In this document: positions 55,653 through 63,914 of the stretch, piece by piece
Numbering within the stretch: position 1 is the stretch's first letter
How the letters are laid out: every line of letters starts with the position of its first letter
Source: Pyrinomonadaceae bacterium
GTDB taxonomy: Bacteria; Acidobacteriota; Blastocatellia; Pyrinomonadales; Pyrinomonadaceae
Direction: 5' to 3'
Assembly: GCA_019694395.1 (NCBI GenBank)
Contig: JAIBCC010000018.1
Span: 1 to 64,000 of the forward strand
DNA length: 64,000 nucleotides
Translations under genes and position numbers: made by a program
The notes under the pieces: generated by a model
Database searches by the model: none
What the model saw: the letters and a program-made list of their open reading frames with translations, nothing else
Told to the model about the DNA's origin: nothing

Positions 55653-56240
55653 ATGTCATCATTTATCGGTCACGGATTAGCCGCACTTACAATCGGTAAA
55701 ATTTTTGAATCTAAAACGCCTCTGGATTCCAAATTCATCTGGCAAGGTTTTTTAGTATTATGTGCTTTTGCACCGGATATTGATTATGTGGTGAATAGTC
55801 TGAACTTAAAGAATAATGATGGTTTACGTATTACACATTCAGTCGGATTTTGTCTGATTTTGCCAATTCTGGCAACCCTGATTCTTTTAATTATTGACCG
55901 AAAAAATATGTTTTGGGGCGGGTTGCAAGCCTTTTTAGCCTGCACATCTCATTTATTGTTGGATTTATTGGTTGGCGGAAGACAGCCCGATCCGATTTTA
56001 TATCCGTTTTCGAGCCGTTTAATAGGAGTAACATACGGAGTTTTGCCCAGTGCGGCGAGCTTAAACCCATTCAATTATTATTTTTATCGGAATTCTTTAA
56101 TCGAATGCGGTATTTTGATACCGATTTTTTTGATAATTCTGGGTGGAGTTGGGAAATTAAAACTTAACAGATACGTTTTTGTCAGTTTAGGCGGAATGTT
56201 TTTATTCTTTTTCCTTTTATCGTTAAGACTAAGCAGATAA
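55653..56240 (+). CDS. Inner-membrane YdjM/DUF457-type protein
   Basis: The 195-aa protein has several TM helices and the family motifs GHGLAALTIGK, APDIDYV, RITHSVGF and SHLLLDLL (His/Asp rich positions that resemble a metal site). YdjM-like proteins are annotated as membrane-bound metal-dependent hydrolases, without firm activity. It precedes the APC permease by 4 bp and is probably co-transcribed. Confidence 0.8.
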   Translation: MSSFIGHGLAALTIGKIFESKTPLDSKFIWQGFLVLCAFAPDIDYVVNSLNLKNNDGLRITHSVGFCLILPILATLILLIIDRKNMFWGGLQAFLACTSHLLLDLLVGGRQPDPILYPFSSRLIGVTYGVLPSAASLNPFNYYFYRNSLIECGILIPIFLIILGGVGKLKLNRYVFVSLGGMFLFFFLLSLRLSR

Positions 56241-56244
56241 TTTT

Positions 56245-57528
56245 ATGTCAGAAGAAAAACTTGTGCGCGGGATCAGCCGTTGGGATTTGACCGCTATTGC
56301 CATTAACACGATTATCGGTGCCGGAATTTTCGGATTGCCTGCCAAAGTCACGGCTTTGATCGGTAGTTGGAGTCTGTTGGCTTTTGTCGTTTGTGCGTTG
56401 ATTATCGGGTTAGTCGTGCTTTGTTTTGCGGAAGTTTCAAGCCGTTTTCAATCAACAGGTGGAATGTATCTTTATGCCAAAGAAGGGTTTGGCTCGGTTG
56501 TCGGGTTTGAAGTCGGTTGGTTGTATTGGATTGTCCGGGTGACAACTTTTGCTGCAAACTGCAATCTTTTGATGGCTTATTTGTCGTTTTTCTACCCCGA
56601 TGCCAAAGACGGCGCACCAAGAATAATTTTGATAAGTTTCGTAGTTATTTTTCTGACAATCATCAATTTTATCGGTGTCAAAACTTCGGTAATGATGACT
56701 AATCTTTTTACGGTTGGAAAAATTGTGCCATTGATAATTTTTGCCACAGTTGGTTTGTTTTTTATTTCGCCCGCTAATTTTAATTTTTCCGTAACACCTG
56801 ATTACACAGCTTTTTCGAGCGCAACTTTGCTTTTGATTTATGCCTTTGTCGGTTTTGAAGCGACTGTTATTCCCGCCGGAGAATCGAAAAATCCGCAAAA
56901 AGATATGCCTTTTGCGTTACTTTTGGCGTTGGGATTTGTGGCGGTTTTATTCATTTTGATTCAAGTTGTCGCCATCGGAACTTTGCCGGAATTGGCAAAA
57001 AGCGAGAAACCTTTGGCGGATTCGGCTTCGGTATTTATGGGAGCATTTGGTGCGGCATTCATCACAGTCGGCGCAATTATTTCGATTTTGGGAAATCTGA
57101 ATGGTGGTTTTTTAGCTACAACCAGAATTCCATTTGCAATGAGTGAACAAAATGAACTGCCGCAAATTATTGGCAAAACTCACGAAAAATTCAAAACTCC
57201 ATACGTTTCGATTTTGATTACCGCAATTGTGATTTTAATTTGGACGCTGTTGACTTCATTTCTGGCGGCGGTGGCAATTGCGACCATTACTCGACTGATC
57301 GTTTATGCGACTACCTGTGCGGCTTTGCCCGTTTTTCGTAATCGGGAAAATATTGCAAAGGCTGAGTTTATTGCGCCGTTTGGAATTGGAACTGCTGTTT
57401 TGTCATTGATTTTGATTGGCTGGTTGTTGGTTCAAGTTGATTATTTGAAAGAAGGCTTACCGATTTTGATTGCCATTGTAATTGGTTTGATTTTGTATTT
57501 TGTTAATCAAAATTTGAAAGCAAAATAG
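56245..57528 (+). CDS. APC-superfamily amino acid permease
   Basis: The 427-aa protein begins with TAIAINTIIGAGIFGLPAKV, the GAGIFG helix-1 motif of APC transporters, and shows about 12 hydrophobic segments. AFVGFEATVIPAGESKNP marks TM6 and its loop. Its 3' end overlaps the convergent regulator gene by 26 bp. Substrate is not evident. Confidence 0.88.
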   Translation: MSEEKLVRGISRWDLTAIAINTIIGAGIFGLPAKVTALIGSWSLLAFVVCALIIGLVVLCFAEVSSRFQSTGGMYLYAKEGFGSVVGFEVGWLYWIVRVTTFAANCNLLMAYLSFFYPDAKDGAPRIILISFVVIFLTIINFIGVKTSVMMTNLFTVGKIVPLIIFATVGLFFISPANFNFSVTPDYTAFSSATLLLIYAFVGFEATVIPAGESKNPQKDMPFALLLALGFVAVLFILIQVVAIGTLPELAKSEKPLADSASVFMGAFGAAFITVGAIISILGNLNGGFLATTRIPFAMSEQNELPQIIGKTHEKFKTPYVSILITAIVILIWTLLTSFLAAVAIATITRLIVYATTCAALPVFRNRENIAKAEFIAPFGIGTAVLSLILIGWLLVQVDYLKEGLPILIAIVIGLILYFVNQNLKAK

Positions 57529-59647
57529 CATCTTTATCCAAAACACCTTGCGAAATTGCTAATTTCTTACCGTCTTTTGACCAGGCAAAATTGAAAATTG
57601 TGCCGTTTGTGTAGCTGTAAAATGGCTTAGATGTTGTTTGTTCAAACTCCTGGCGAACAAGCTGAGAGCCGTCCGAATCTGCGGAAATCCAATCCACGGC
57701 TTTGCTGTTCGGTGAAAAACGGCGGAAACGGGAATTCAGTGAAGCGGGAAAGATTTTGACATCCTTGGGGTTTTCCAAGGAAACAATCGCTATCATATCC
57801 GTAAATTTCTTACTTGCTTCATCGCCTGAACGGTCATAAGCCCTCGAAAAAGTAATGTATTTATTGTCGGGCGAAATTTCCATAAAAGTTTGCGGCTGAA
57901 TTTCGGGATTATCAAAAAAAATCTCTTCGGTATTAGTTTGCAAATTAAATCGGCGAATATTTGCTCCGTTTTTACCGCGAAAGATGTAATAGAGAAATTT
58001 TGAATCGTTGGTGATCTGGGGGGATTGGCGTTGTCCGTCAGTTCCGTTGGTCAATTGTTTGAGATTTTTACCCTCCAAATCCATCTGATAAATATTGGCG
58101 AAACCATTTTTGTTCATCACAAACCAGATGAAATTTCCATCAGAAGTCGGAAGTCTGGAAGAATCTGTTCTTCCTTCAGTAATTAAAGTTTTTGCCGAAG
58201 TTTTCAAATCAAAAACATTCAATTGTTCAGTTAAATCATTAGCTGTTTGGCTGGAAAAAATTACTTTGTCATTGTCAATCCAATCCAAACTTTGCTGTCC
58301 GACATAGTTTTGATTTCCAGAAGTAATTTGCTGAATTTCGCTCAGATTTTCGCCATCTGCCACAAAAATATTTGAATTTGTATTTGATTGCAGTGCCAAT
58401 AAAAATTTGCCGTCGGCTGAAACGGATGCTTCGGTATAACTCATCAGACCATTGGTCAACGGCTCAACTTTATAATCAGGAAAAGAAACCTTCCATAAAT
58501 GCAGGAATTTTCCACCTTCGGTTGCCGAGACGATAAAGCTTTTACCATTGGGCAACCAGATTGCCTGTTCAAATCGTTTGAGGTTTTCGAGTTTTATTTC
58601 GGTTTTTTCATTTGCGGTCTGGTCAACCATAAAAAGCTGACCCGTGCCGTTCGGAATATTGGTCGGAAAGACTATTTTCGAGCCGTCCGGCGACCACGCG
58701 GGCGAACATTCCAGGCAAAGACTGTTTGGTTGTTCGGCGGCAAAAAACTCGGATTCTGCGCCTGTTTCCAAATTTTTAACCTTCAAATTGAATTTAGCAA
58801 TCGGCGGAACATTCAGAAAATATGCGATCTTTTTGCCATCGGGTGAGATGCTGAAAGAACCCCACGATTTTTCCAATACTGTTTGGGATTCGCCCCCGAA
58901 TCTGGAGACTTTGAGGACTTTTGCTTGCGCGGCAAAGACACGATTATTGCGAAAATAAAGAAAATTTCCGTCCGGCGAAAATTGCAGACAGTTGTAGGAT
59001 TCAACGTTTGGAATCTCAATTTTGATCTCTTTGCGAGTGGCAACATCCTGCAAAAAAACTTCGTTTCCGCGAATAAAAGCGATTGATTTGCCATCGGGCG
59101 AAAGTGTTGCATTGGTTAACTTTCCGCTATCGGTCAGTTTGGTGAATTTTATTCGGTCAATAGTTTTATTGCCGTGTTCGGCGGGGCTTTTTGGATAAAA
59201 TTTCCAAATTAACAGACCAATCACTCCCAAAACTAAAACTAAAATTGAGGCGAACAAAATCGGTTTTAGGTTGTTTTTTGAAACGGGTGAAGTTTTGAAT
59301 TCTCTTTTTTGAGATGATTCTTTCGTATTAATGGGAAAAGTGATTCGGTAGCCGAATCCCTTTTTGTTTTCGATAAAAGACATCCCGTCTTCATCATTTC
59401 CCAAAATTTTCCGCAAAGTGTAAATATTTTGGGTCAGAACACCGTCTTCGACAAAAGTTCCGTTCCAAAGTTTCTCAAAAATCTCTTGTTTGGTGACGAA
59501 ATCGCCGTTTTTTTCTAACAACAGGGAAAGTAACTCCAAAGCCTTGAGCGGCAATGTAATTAGTTCATTGCCTTTCCAAAGTTTTTTCCTTCTGTAATCG
59601 AAACGAAAGTCTAAAAATTTATAAATTTCGCTGTTTTCGTCGTTCAT
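57503..59647 (-). CDS. OmpR-type winged helix / TM / TolB-propeller regulator
   Basis: Using the ATG at 59647 the protein is 714 aa: OmpR/PhoB-type winged helix (about 10-105; LITLPLKALELLSLLLEKNG, EIFEKLWNG, YTLRKILGND), TM helix (about 132-153; ILFASILVLVLGVIGLLIW) and a periplasmic TolB-like propeller (DGKSIAFIRG, SPDGNFLYF, SPDGSKIVFP). This CadC-like architecture, with a periplasmic sensor, is frequent in Acidobacteriota. The alternative start at 59707 would put three 10-bp iterons inside the coding region. Confidence 0.85.
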   Translation of the reverse strand: MNDENSEIYKFLDFRFDYRRKKLWKGNELITLPLKALELLSLLLEKNGDFVTKQEIFEKLWNGTFVEDGVLTQNIYTLRKILGNDEDGMSFIENKKGFGYRITFPINTKESSQKREFKTSPVSKNNLKPILFASILVLVLGVIGLLIWKFYPKSPAEHGNKTIDRIKFTKLTDSGKLTNATLSPDGKSIAFIRGNEVFLQDVATRKEIKIEIPNVESYNCLQFSPDGNFLYFRNNRVFAAQAKVLKVSRFGGESQTVLEKSWGSFSISPDGKKIAYFLNVPPIAKFNLKVKNLETGAESEFFAAEQPNSLCLECSPAWSPDGSKIVFPTNIPNGTGQLFMVDQTANEKTEIKLENLKRFEQAIWLPNGKSFIVSATEGGKFLHLWKVSFPDYKVEPLTNGLMSYTEASVSADGKFLLALQSNTNSNIFVADGENLSEIQQITSGNQNYVGQQSLDWIDNDKVIFSSQTANDLTEQLNVFDLKTSAKTLITEGRTDSSRLPTSDGNFIWFVMNKNGFANIYQMDLEGKNLKQLTNGTDGQRQSPQITNDSKFLYYIFRGKNGANIRRFNLQTNTEEIFFDNPEIQPQTFMEISPDNKYITFSRAYDRSGDEASKKFTDMIAIVSLENPKDVKIFPASLNSRFRRFSPNSKAVDWISADSDGSQLVRQEFEQTTSKPFYSYTNGTIFNFAWSKDGKKLAISQGVLDKDAILLSNFD

Positions 59648-59655
59648 ATCCCAAG

Positions 59656-59685
59656 ATTTGAGACAATTTGAGACAATTTGAGACT
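59656..59685. repeat. Three 10-bp iterons upstream of the winged-helix regulator
   Basis: ATTTGAGACA is repeated at 59656-59665 and 59666-59675, with ATTTGAGACT at 59676-59685. One helical turn spacing beside a DNA-binding protein gene is typical of a winged-helix binding site. Confidence 0.7.
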
Positions 59686-59802
59686 CATTTGAAGCTAATA
59701 AGTCCAATTATCCCTAAACTTAAAACTGCTACCCCCGATCTCCCAAACATCAGGGGAATCTTTCAAAACATTCAATTTTATAACAAAAAAGGAAAAAATA
59801 GT

Positions 59803-60354
59803 ATGAGAGGTTTAACAATAATTTTGGCTGTGATGACAGCATTTTCGGTATCGGTTTTTGCCCAGAGCAACAAAAAATCGGGCGATTATCAAATGGTTGA
59901 TTTAATTGCCAATAAAGTCGTGACAGTCGAAGGTTCTTTGAAAAACGGTAAATTGATGAGCGATCTAGGATGGGCTTCGCGCAGTTCAACGGCGTGTTTT
60001 CCTTCAACCCAAAACGCCAAATTTAACGGCAACCACGTTCTTTTTGTGACCCAAATGCCAGCCCGTTCAATCTTAAAAGTAACGGTCAAACCGAAAAACA
60101 GTAATGCAAATTTGAGTATTTACGGCTATCAGCTTGCGGTTGGCGATGTTGTTTTACCCTTAAATTTACAAAGTTGTGTGACCTGCGAAGCCGAACACAA
60201 ATGGGATTATCCCAAACGGGGAAAAACTCAAGATGATTCGCGCATTATTTCGCTCAACACAGTCGGAGTCGGTTACAGCGTCATCATCGGTGTTGCCGGT
60301 GCAAATGGATTAACCGATGCGGATTTTACACTCGAATTTAGTTTAGAAAAATAA
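59803..60354 (+). CDS. Secreted protein, PPC-like, unknown function
   Basis: The ATG at 59803 (MRGLTIILAVMTAFSVSVFAQ) gives 183 aa with a Sec signal, and AAAAAGGAAA precedes it. The mature part has KVTVKPKNSNANLSIYGYQL and YSVIIGVAGANGLTDADFTLEF, again resembling PPC-type sandwiches, and two Cys (SCVTC, about residues 123-126). It is divergent from the winged-helix regulator and lies just upstream of another secreted protein. Confidence 0.68.
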   Translation: MRGLTIILAVMTAFSVSVFAQSNKKSGDYQMVDLIANKVVTVEGSLKNGKLMSDLGWASRSSTACFPSTQNAKFNGNHVLFVTQMPARSILKVTVKPKNSNANLSIYGYQLAVGDVVLPLNLQSCVTCEAEHKWDYPKRGKTQDDSRIISLNTVGVGYSVIIGVAGANGLTDADFTLEFSLEK

Positions 60355-60366
60355 AACGGAGAAACT

Positions 60367-61569
60367 ATGAAAAAAGCAGGTTTATTAACTTCAATTTTAT
60401 TGATTGCAGCATTTACATCATTTGGGCAATTCCCCAAAATTCCGAAAATCGGACCAAAAGCGACACCAACGCCAACCACTCCGACCAATACAAATAATCC
60501 GGTTTCAAATCCGTCAACGAATAATCCGACTTCAAATTCGCCAACTACTGACGGGGTTGCCACCAAACCGCAAGCGACCGATACTCCCGTTTTTTTGAAA
60601 ACTTCGCTTGATGTTCGTTGCGATTTGGAAAACCGCTATTGGAAATTACCAAACGAATCAAACTATACAAGCTGGATTCCGCAAGTTAAGTTCAAAGTTT
60701 TTTACAAAGGCAACACCAAACTTCGGTTCTTAGCGGAGTATTTTACGCCGGACGGAAAACCTTGGTTCAGCGAAACTCTTGAGCAAACGGGTTCGACTTT
60801 TGATAATCAAACGGTTGATATAGGCAGTTCACGCGGCGGAAGCGATAGATTTACCAACAAATCAACTATCCTCACAGGAACTTACGGGGTAAAAATTTCG
60901 GACACCAGAGATAATTCCGTTTTGTTCCAAGGCAAATTCAAGGTCAACAAATACAAATACGGTCCGAATATTCCGATGTTCAAAAATCAATACAGTTTTT
61001 ATGTTGAACAGGATTGGAATTTGCCGATTGGCTACGTTTGGCTTGATTGGTCGGGGAACGGTTCAAACTCTCCGTTGCCGAAAGTCAGTGTTTGGATCAA
61101 AGATGATATTCGGGCAGGTGATTTGGAGGGGCGGTTGTTCTACAATGGACAACAAGTTGCCACCACCGATGATATGGGAGAAGTCAGCGACAAAGATTAC
61201 CGATACCCGAATATTATTGAAGATAAAGCACTTGCGTATTGGAAACGCTGGGATTTTGCCTGGTATAAAGTCCGTTACGCAAGTTCTGCCTTATCGCGTA
61301 AAACTTTTCCGCAAGCAAAATTTATCAACGATATGGATGGCGAATACACGGTCAAAATCTTTTACAAAGCTCAACAAATCCGCGAAGTTAATTTCAAAGT
61401 TTCCGGCGGAAATTTAGCAGACAACGGAATTGCCAAACAAAATAATTTTTCTGATTACAAAATCATTGTTCCCGTCAAAATTCTGGCAACGACCGAAAAA
61501 TGGAACGCAACTGCCTGGAAAACCGACGCTTTCTACGGCAACCCGCTGAATAATTTTAGTCTCCAGTAG
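60367..61569 (+). CDS. Secreted protein with Thr/Asn/Pro linker, unknown function
   Basis: The 400-aa product has a Sec signal (LLIAAFTSFGQ), a low-complexity spacer (about 30-70; TPTPTTPTNTN and NPTSNSPTT) and a beta-rich mature domain (about 80-400) that repeats the pattern PKVSVWIKDD, WYKVRYASSAL, GEYTVKIFYKAQQIREVNFKVS. No catalytic motif is seen. It follows the previous gene by 12 bp. Confidence 0.65.
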   Translation: MKKAGLLTSILLIAAFTSFGQFPKIPKIGPKATPTPTTPTNTNNPVSNPSTNNPTSNSPTTDGVATKPQATDTPVFLKTSLDVRCDLENRYWKLPNESNYTSWIPQVKFKVFYKGNTKLRFLAEYFTPDGKPWFSETLEQTGSTFDNQTVDIGSSRGGSDRFTNKSTILTGTYGVKISDTRDNSVLFQGKFKVNKYKYGPNIPMFKNQYSFYVEQDWNLPIGYVWLDWSGNGSNSPLPKVSVWIKDDIRAGDLEGRLFYNGQQVATTDDMGEVSDKDYRYPNIIEDKALAYWKRWDFAWYKVRYASSALSRKTFPQAKFINDMDGEYTVKIFYKAQQIREVNFKVSGGNLADNGIAKQNNFSDYKIIVPVKILATTEKWNATAWKTDAFYGNPLNNFSLQ

Positions 61570-61595
61570 GATTGGATTTAATATTGATTTTATTG

Positions 61596-61631
61596 GCTGA
61601 TTGGGATGATAATTTCAATCAGCTTTTTTTT
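61596..61631 (+). terminator. Terminator after the two secreted-protein genes
   Basis: GCTGATTG/CAATCAGC forms an 8-bp stem with a 12-nt loop, followed by eight T. It lies 27 bp beyond the stop. Confidence 0.8.
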
Positions 61632-61668
61632 CGCAATTTTTTGAAAACACGCCGTTCATAAATCAGCT

Positions 61669-62088
61669 ATGAGAAAGATTTTAACCATAATTTTCGCTAT
61701 TTTAATTTTTGCAATTTCGGCATATTCGCAAACGATTGAAAACTCAAGTCGCTCAACTATCGGCTATATTTCTTCAAGCGGAACGGTTGAAAGTTCAAGC
61801 CGTTCGACTCTTGGATATATCAGCAGTGACGGAAAAGTTGAGGATTCAAGCCGCCGCACAATTGGTTACATCAATAAAAACGGAACGGTTGAAAATGCGA
61901 GCAGAAGCACGATTGGCTACATAAACTCAAACGGAACAATCGAAAACGGAAGCCGTTCAACGCTTGGCTACGTTAATTCAAATGGACGAGTGGAAAATTC
62001 TTCGCGCAGCACGATCGGCTACGCAGAAGGAGTTAAAATGGAACACGCAGCGGCTTTTTTCTTCTTTTTCTTTAAGCCGAAGGATTAG
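61669..62088 (+). CDS. Secreted 17-residue-repeat protein (beta-flower-like)
   Basis: The 139-aa protein has a Sec signal, then almost six tandem 17-residue repeats of the form [TK]xExSSRSTIGYIxxxG (about 20-120). It ends with AAAFFFFFFKPKD. Short Gly-Tyr-Ile repeat proteins of this kind are annotated as five-fold beta-flower proteins in Bacteroidota; the match is from pattern only. The last 17 bp overlap the convergent MFS gene. Confidence 0.72.
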   Translation: MRKILTIIFAILIFAISAYSQTIENSSRSTIGYISSSGTVESSSRSTLGYISSDGKVEDSSRRTIGYINKNGTVENASRSTIGYINSNGTIENGSRSTLGYVNSNGRVENSSRSTIGYAEGVKMEHAAAFFFFFFKPKD

Positions 62089-63331
62089 TTTCAGAATTTA
62101 AAGCTTTACTTCCTGCAAAAAGACAAATCGTTGCCAAAAGACAGCTTATCGGACAAACTAACAAAGCGTAACGCATCATCACCGGATTTTCTGTAGCTCC
62201 GAAAACATCACTCAGTTTACCGATCAAGTTTGAGCCGATGATGTATGCAAAAATATTAACCGAGAAAAAATAAATCGCTACGGCAACGCCTCGACGACTC
62301 GCTCCGGCAATTTCCGTTGCATCAGCCGCCGCCGCACCGAGCCATCCCAGAGCTGCAAAAAGCAAAACAAAAGACGCACCGATGATAATGGAAAAATTAT
62401 CGGTAAACAGCACTATAAACCACAAGGCGAACGAAACCGCCGACAAAATCGCTCCGTAAAACATTCGTCCGCCGCGTTGTTTTTGTCGGAAAAAATCTGC
62501 AATCACTCCTCCAAAAAGTGTTGCCGGAATTCCGGCTAAAAGTGTCAAAATTCCTGCCCAATAAGCGATAGTCGGAATCGGGATTTGATACAAACGATTG
62601 ATGTAAGTTGCTCCCCAAATTGAGAAATTATTCGTTGCAAGACCAAGAAAGGCATAACCTAAACACAACAAAAGGAATGATTTATTTGAAAGTAGCTCGC
62701 TAATATCAGAATTTGAAATGTTTTCCTCAACCTTGGCTGGTGCTGTCCGAATTGGCTCTTTTAGAAAGAAAACTAAAGCCGCAAAAATAACCCCTGGAAA
62801 GCCAACAATATAAAACGCATTTCGCCAACCAAGACCAAACAAGATTCCGCCAACGATTGCTGCCAAACCTGCTCCAATCGCAATTCCCATGGAATAAATG
62901 CTGGTCACAGTTGCCCGTTTTGAAGGTGGAAAGTAATCCGAAAGCAGGGAAATCGCCGCTGGTCCGAGCGTTGCTTCACCGACTCCGACCATCACCCGAC
63001 ACGCAAAAATTGACCAAAATCCCGTAGCAAAACCTGTCAAACCGGAAAACAAGCTCCACACCAACAAACCAAATGCAATCAATTTTGTCCGCGAACCTTT
63101 ATCCGCTATTCGTCCAAACGGAATGCCCAGAAAAGTGTAAAAGATGGCAAATGCAGAGGTTCCGAGCAGGGAAAGCTGCAAATCGGAAAACTGCATATCC
63201 GTTTTAATGGCAGGGAAAAGGATGTAAATGATTTGGCGGTCGAGAAAATTCATCACATAGACGAACATCAAAAGTGCCAAAGCATACCAAGCATAACCGC
63301 CGGCGGATGTGTTTTCGGGTTGTTCTTGCAT
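62072..63331 (-). CDS. MFS transporter (spinster/glucarate-like group)
   Basis: The 419-aa protein has about 12 TM helices. MFS signatures: LDRQIIYILFPAIK, PFGRIADKGSRTKLIAFG (motif A) and GVGEATLGPAAISLLSDYFPP. A C-terminal MMRYALLV helix ends the protein. The pattern FLDRQ...LLGTSAF...P.GR.AD is that of Spns/spinster-like MFS members. Substrate unknown. Confidence 0.88.
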   Translation of the reverse strand: MQEQPENTSAGGYAWYALALLMFVYVMNFLDRQIIYILFPAIKTDMQFSDLQLSLLGTSAFAIFYTFLGIPFGRIADKGSRTKLIAFGLLVWSLFSGLTGFATGFWSIFACRVMVGVGEATLGPAAISLLSDYFPPSKRATVTSIYSMGIAIGAGLAAIVGGILFGLGWRNAFYIVGFPGVIFAALVFFLKEPIRTAPAKVEENISNSDISELLSNKSFLLLCLGYAFLGLATNNFSIWGATYINRLYQIPIPTIAYWAGILTLLAGIPATLFGGVIADFFRQKQRGGRMFYGAILSAVSFALWFIVLFTDNFSIIIGASFVLLFAALGWLGAAAADATEIAGASRRGVAVAIYFFSVNIFAYIIGSNLIGKLSDVFGATENPVMMRYALLVCPISCLLATICLFAGSKALNSETNPSA

Positions 63332-63470
63332 AAATTTATTTGAAAAAACTATGTTCTAAAAAAATGAACGTCCGTTTTTGGATTCTACGTTTTTTTGTTT
63401 GGATTTAGACCTAAATAGAGTTACAATTATACAGCAAATTTCAATAAAACCAACATTTTAAGCCGAAAAT

Positions 63471-63815
63471 ATGAGCGATGAGAAAGAAAAAAATGCAAAT
63501 CCGTTTTTAGATTCGATGAACGCCTTTCGCGGGATGTATGACCAGATGCTGAAACAGACTGAAAAGCAATGGGAAGAGGTCGCCCGCAATCCGATGTTTG
63601 TCGCACAAATGGCGAATAATTTTGAACAATCAATGCAGATGCAAAAGCAAATGCGTGAAATGTTGGAAACTTCGCTCAAAGCTCTAAACCTTCCAAGCAA
63701 AGACGATATTTTACTGCTTGCCGAAAGAATGAATGCTTTGCGTTCCGAAATTGCCGAGGTCAGTGGCAAATTGGATTTGTTGATGGCTGAGAAAAAAACG
63801 AAGAAGAAAAAATGA
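63471..63815 (+). CDS. PhaE/phasin-like small protein
   Basis: The 114-aa helical protein contains NPFLDSMNAFRGMYDQML, a Met/Gln-rich middle and LNLPSKDDILLLAERMNALR followed by a Lys-rich tail. The 'LNLPSKDDI..L...L..LE..v..L' C-terminus is the shape of PhaE/PhaR subunits of class III/IV PHA synthases and of phasins. No phaC lies in view, so a granule-associated role is inference. Confidence 0.5.
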   Translation: MSDEKEKNANPFLDSMNAFRGMYDQMLKQTEKQWEEVARNPMFVAQMANNFEQSMQMQKQMREMLETSLKALNLPSKDDILLLAERMNALRSEIAEVSGKLDLLMAEKKTKKKK

Positions 63816-63817
63816 TT

Positions 63818-63858
63818 GGAACGCGGGCAACCTGCCTGCCACATTGCGAAAGCAATGT
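63818..63858. repeat. REP-type hairpins upstream of RAYT
   Basis: A GGAACGCGGGCA...TGCCTGCC unit (63818-63840) is followed by ACATTGC-GAAA-GCAATGT (63841-63858), a perfect 7-bp hairpin with GAAA tetraloop. RAYT genes usually carry such hairpins at their edges. Confidence 0.7.
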
Positions 63859-63914
63859 AAAACGCCAAAGTAAATTCAAGCTAAGCTAAACTTTACTGTC
63901 GTTATTTTGTTTAT

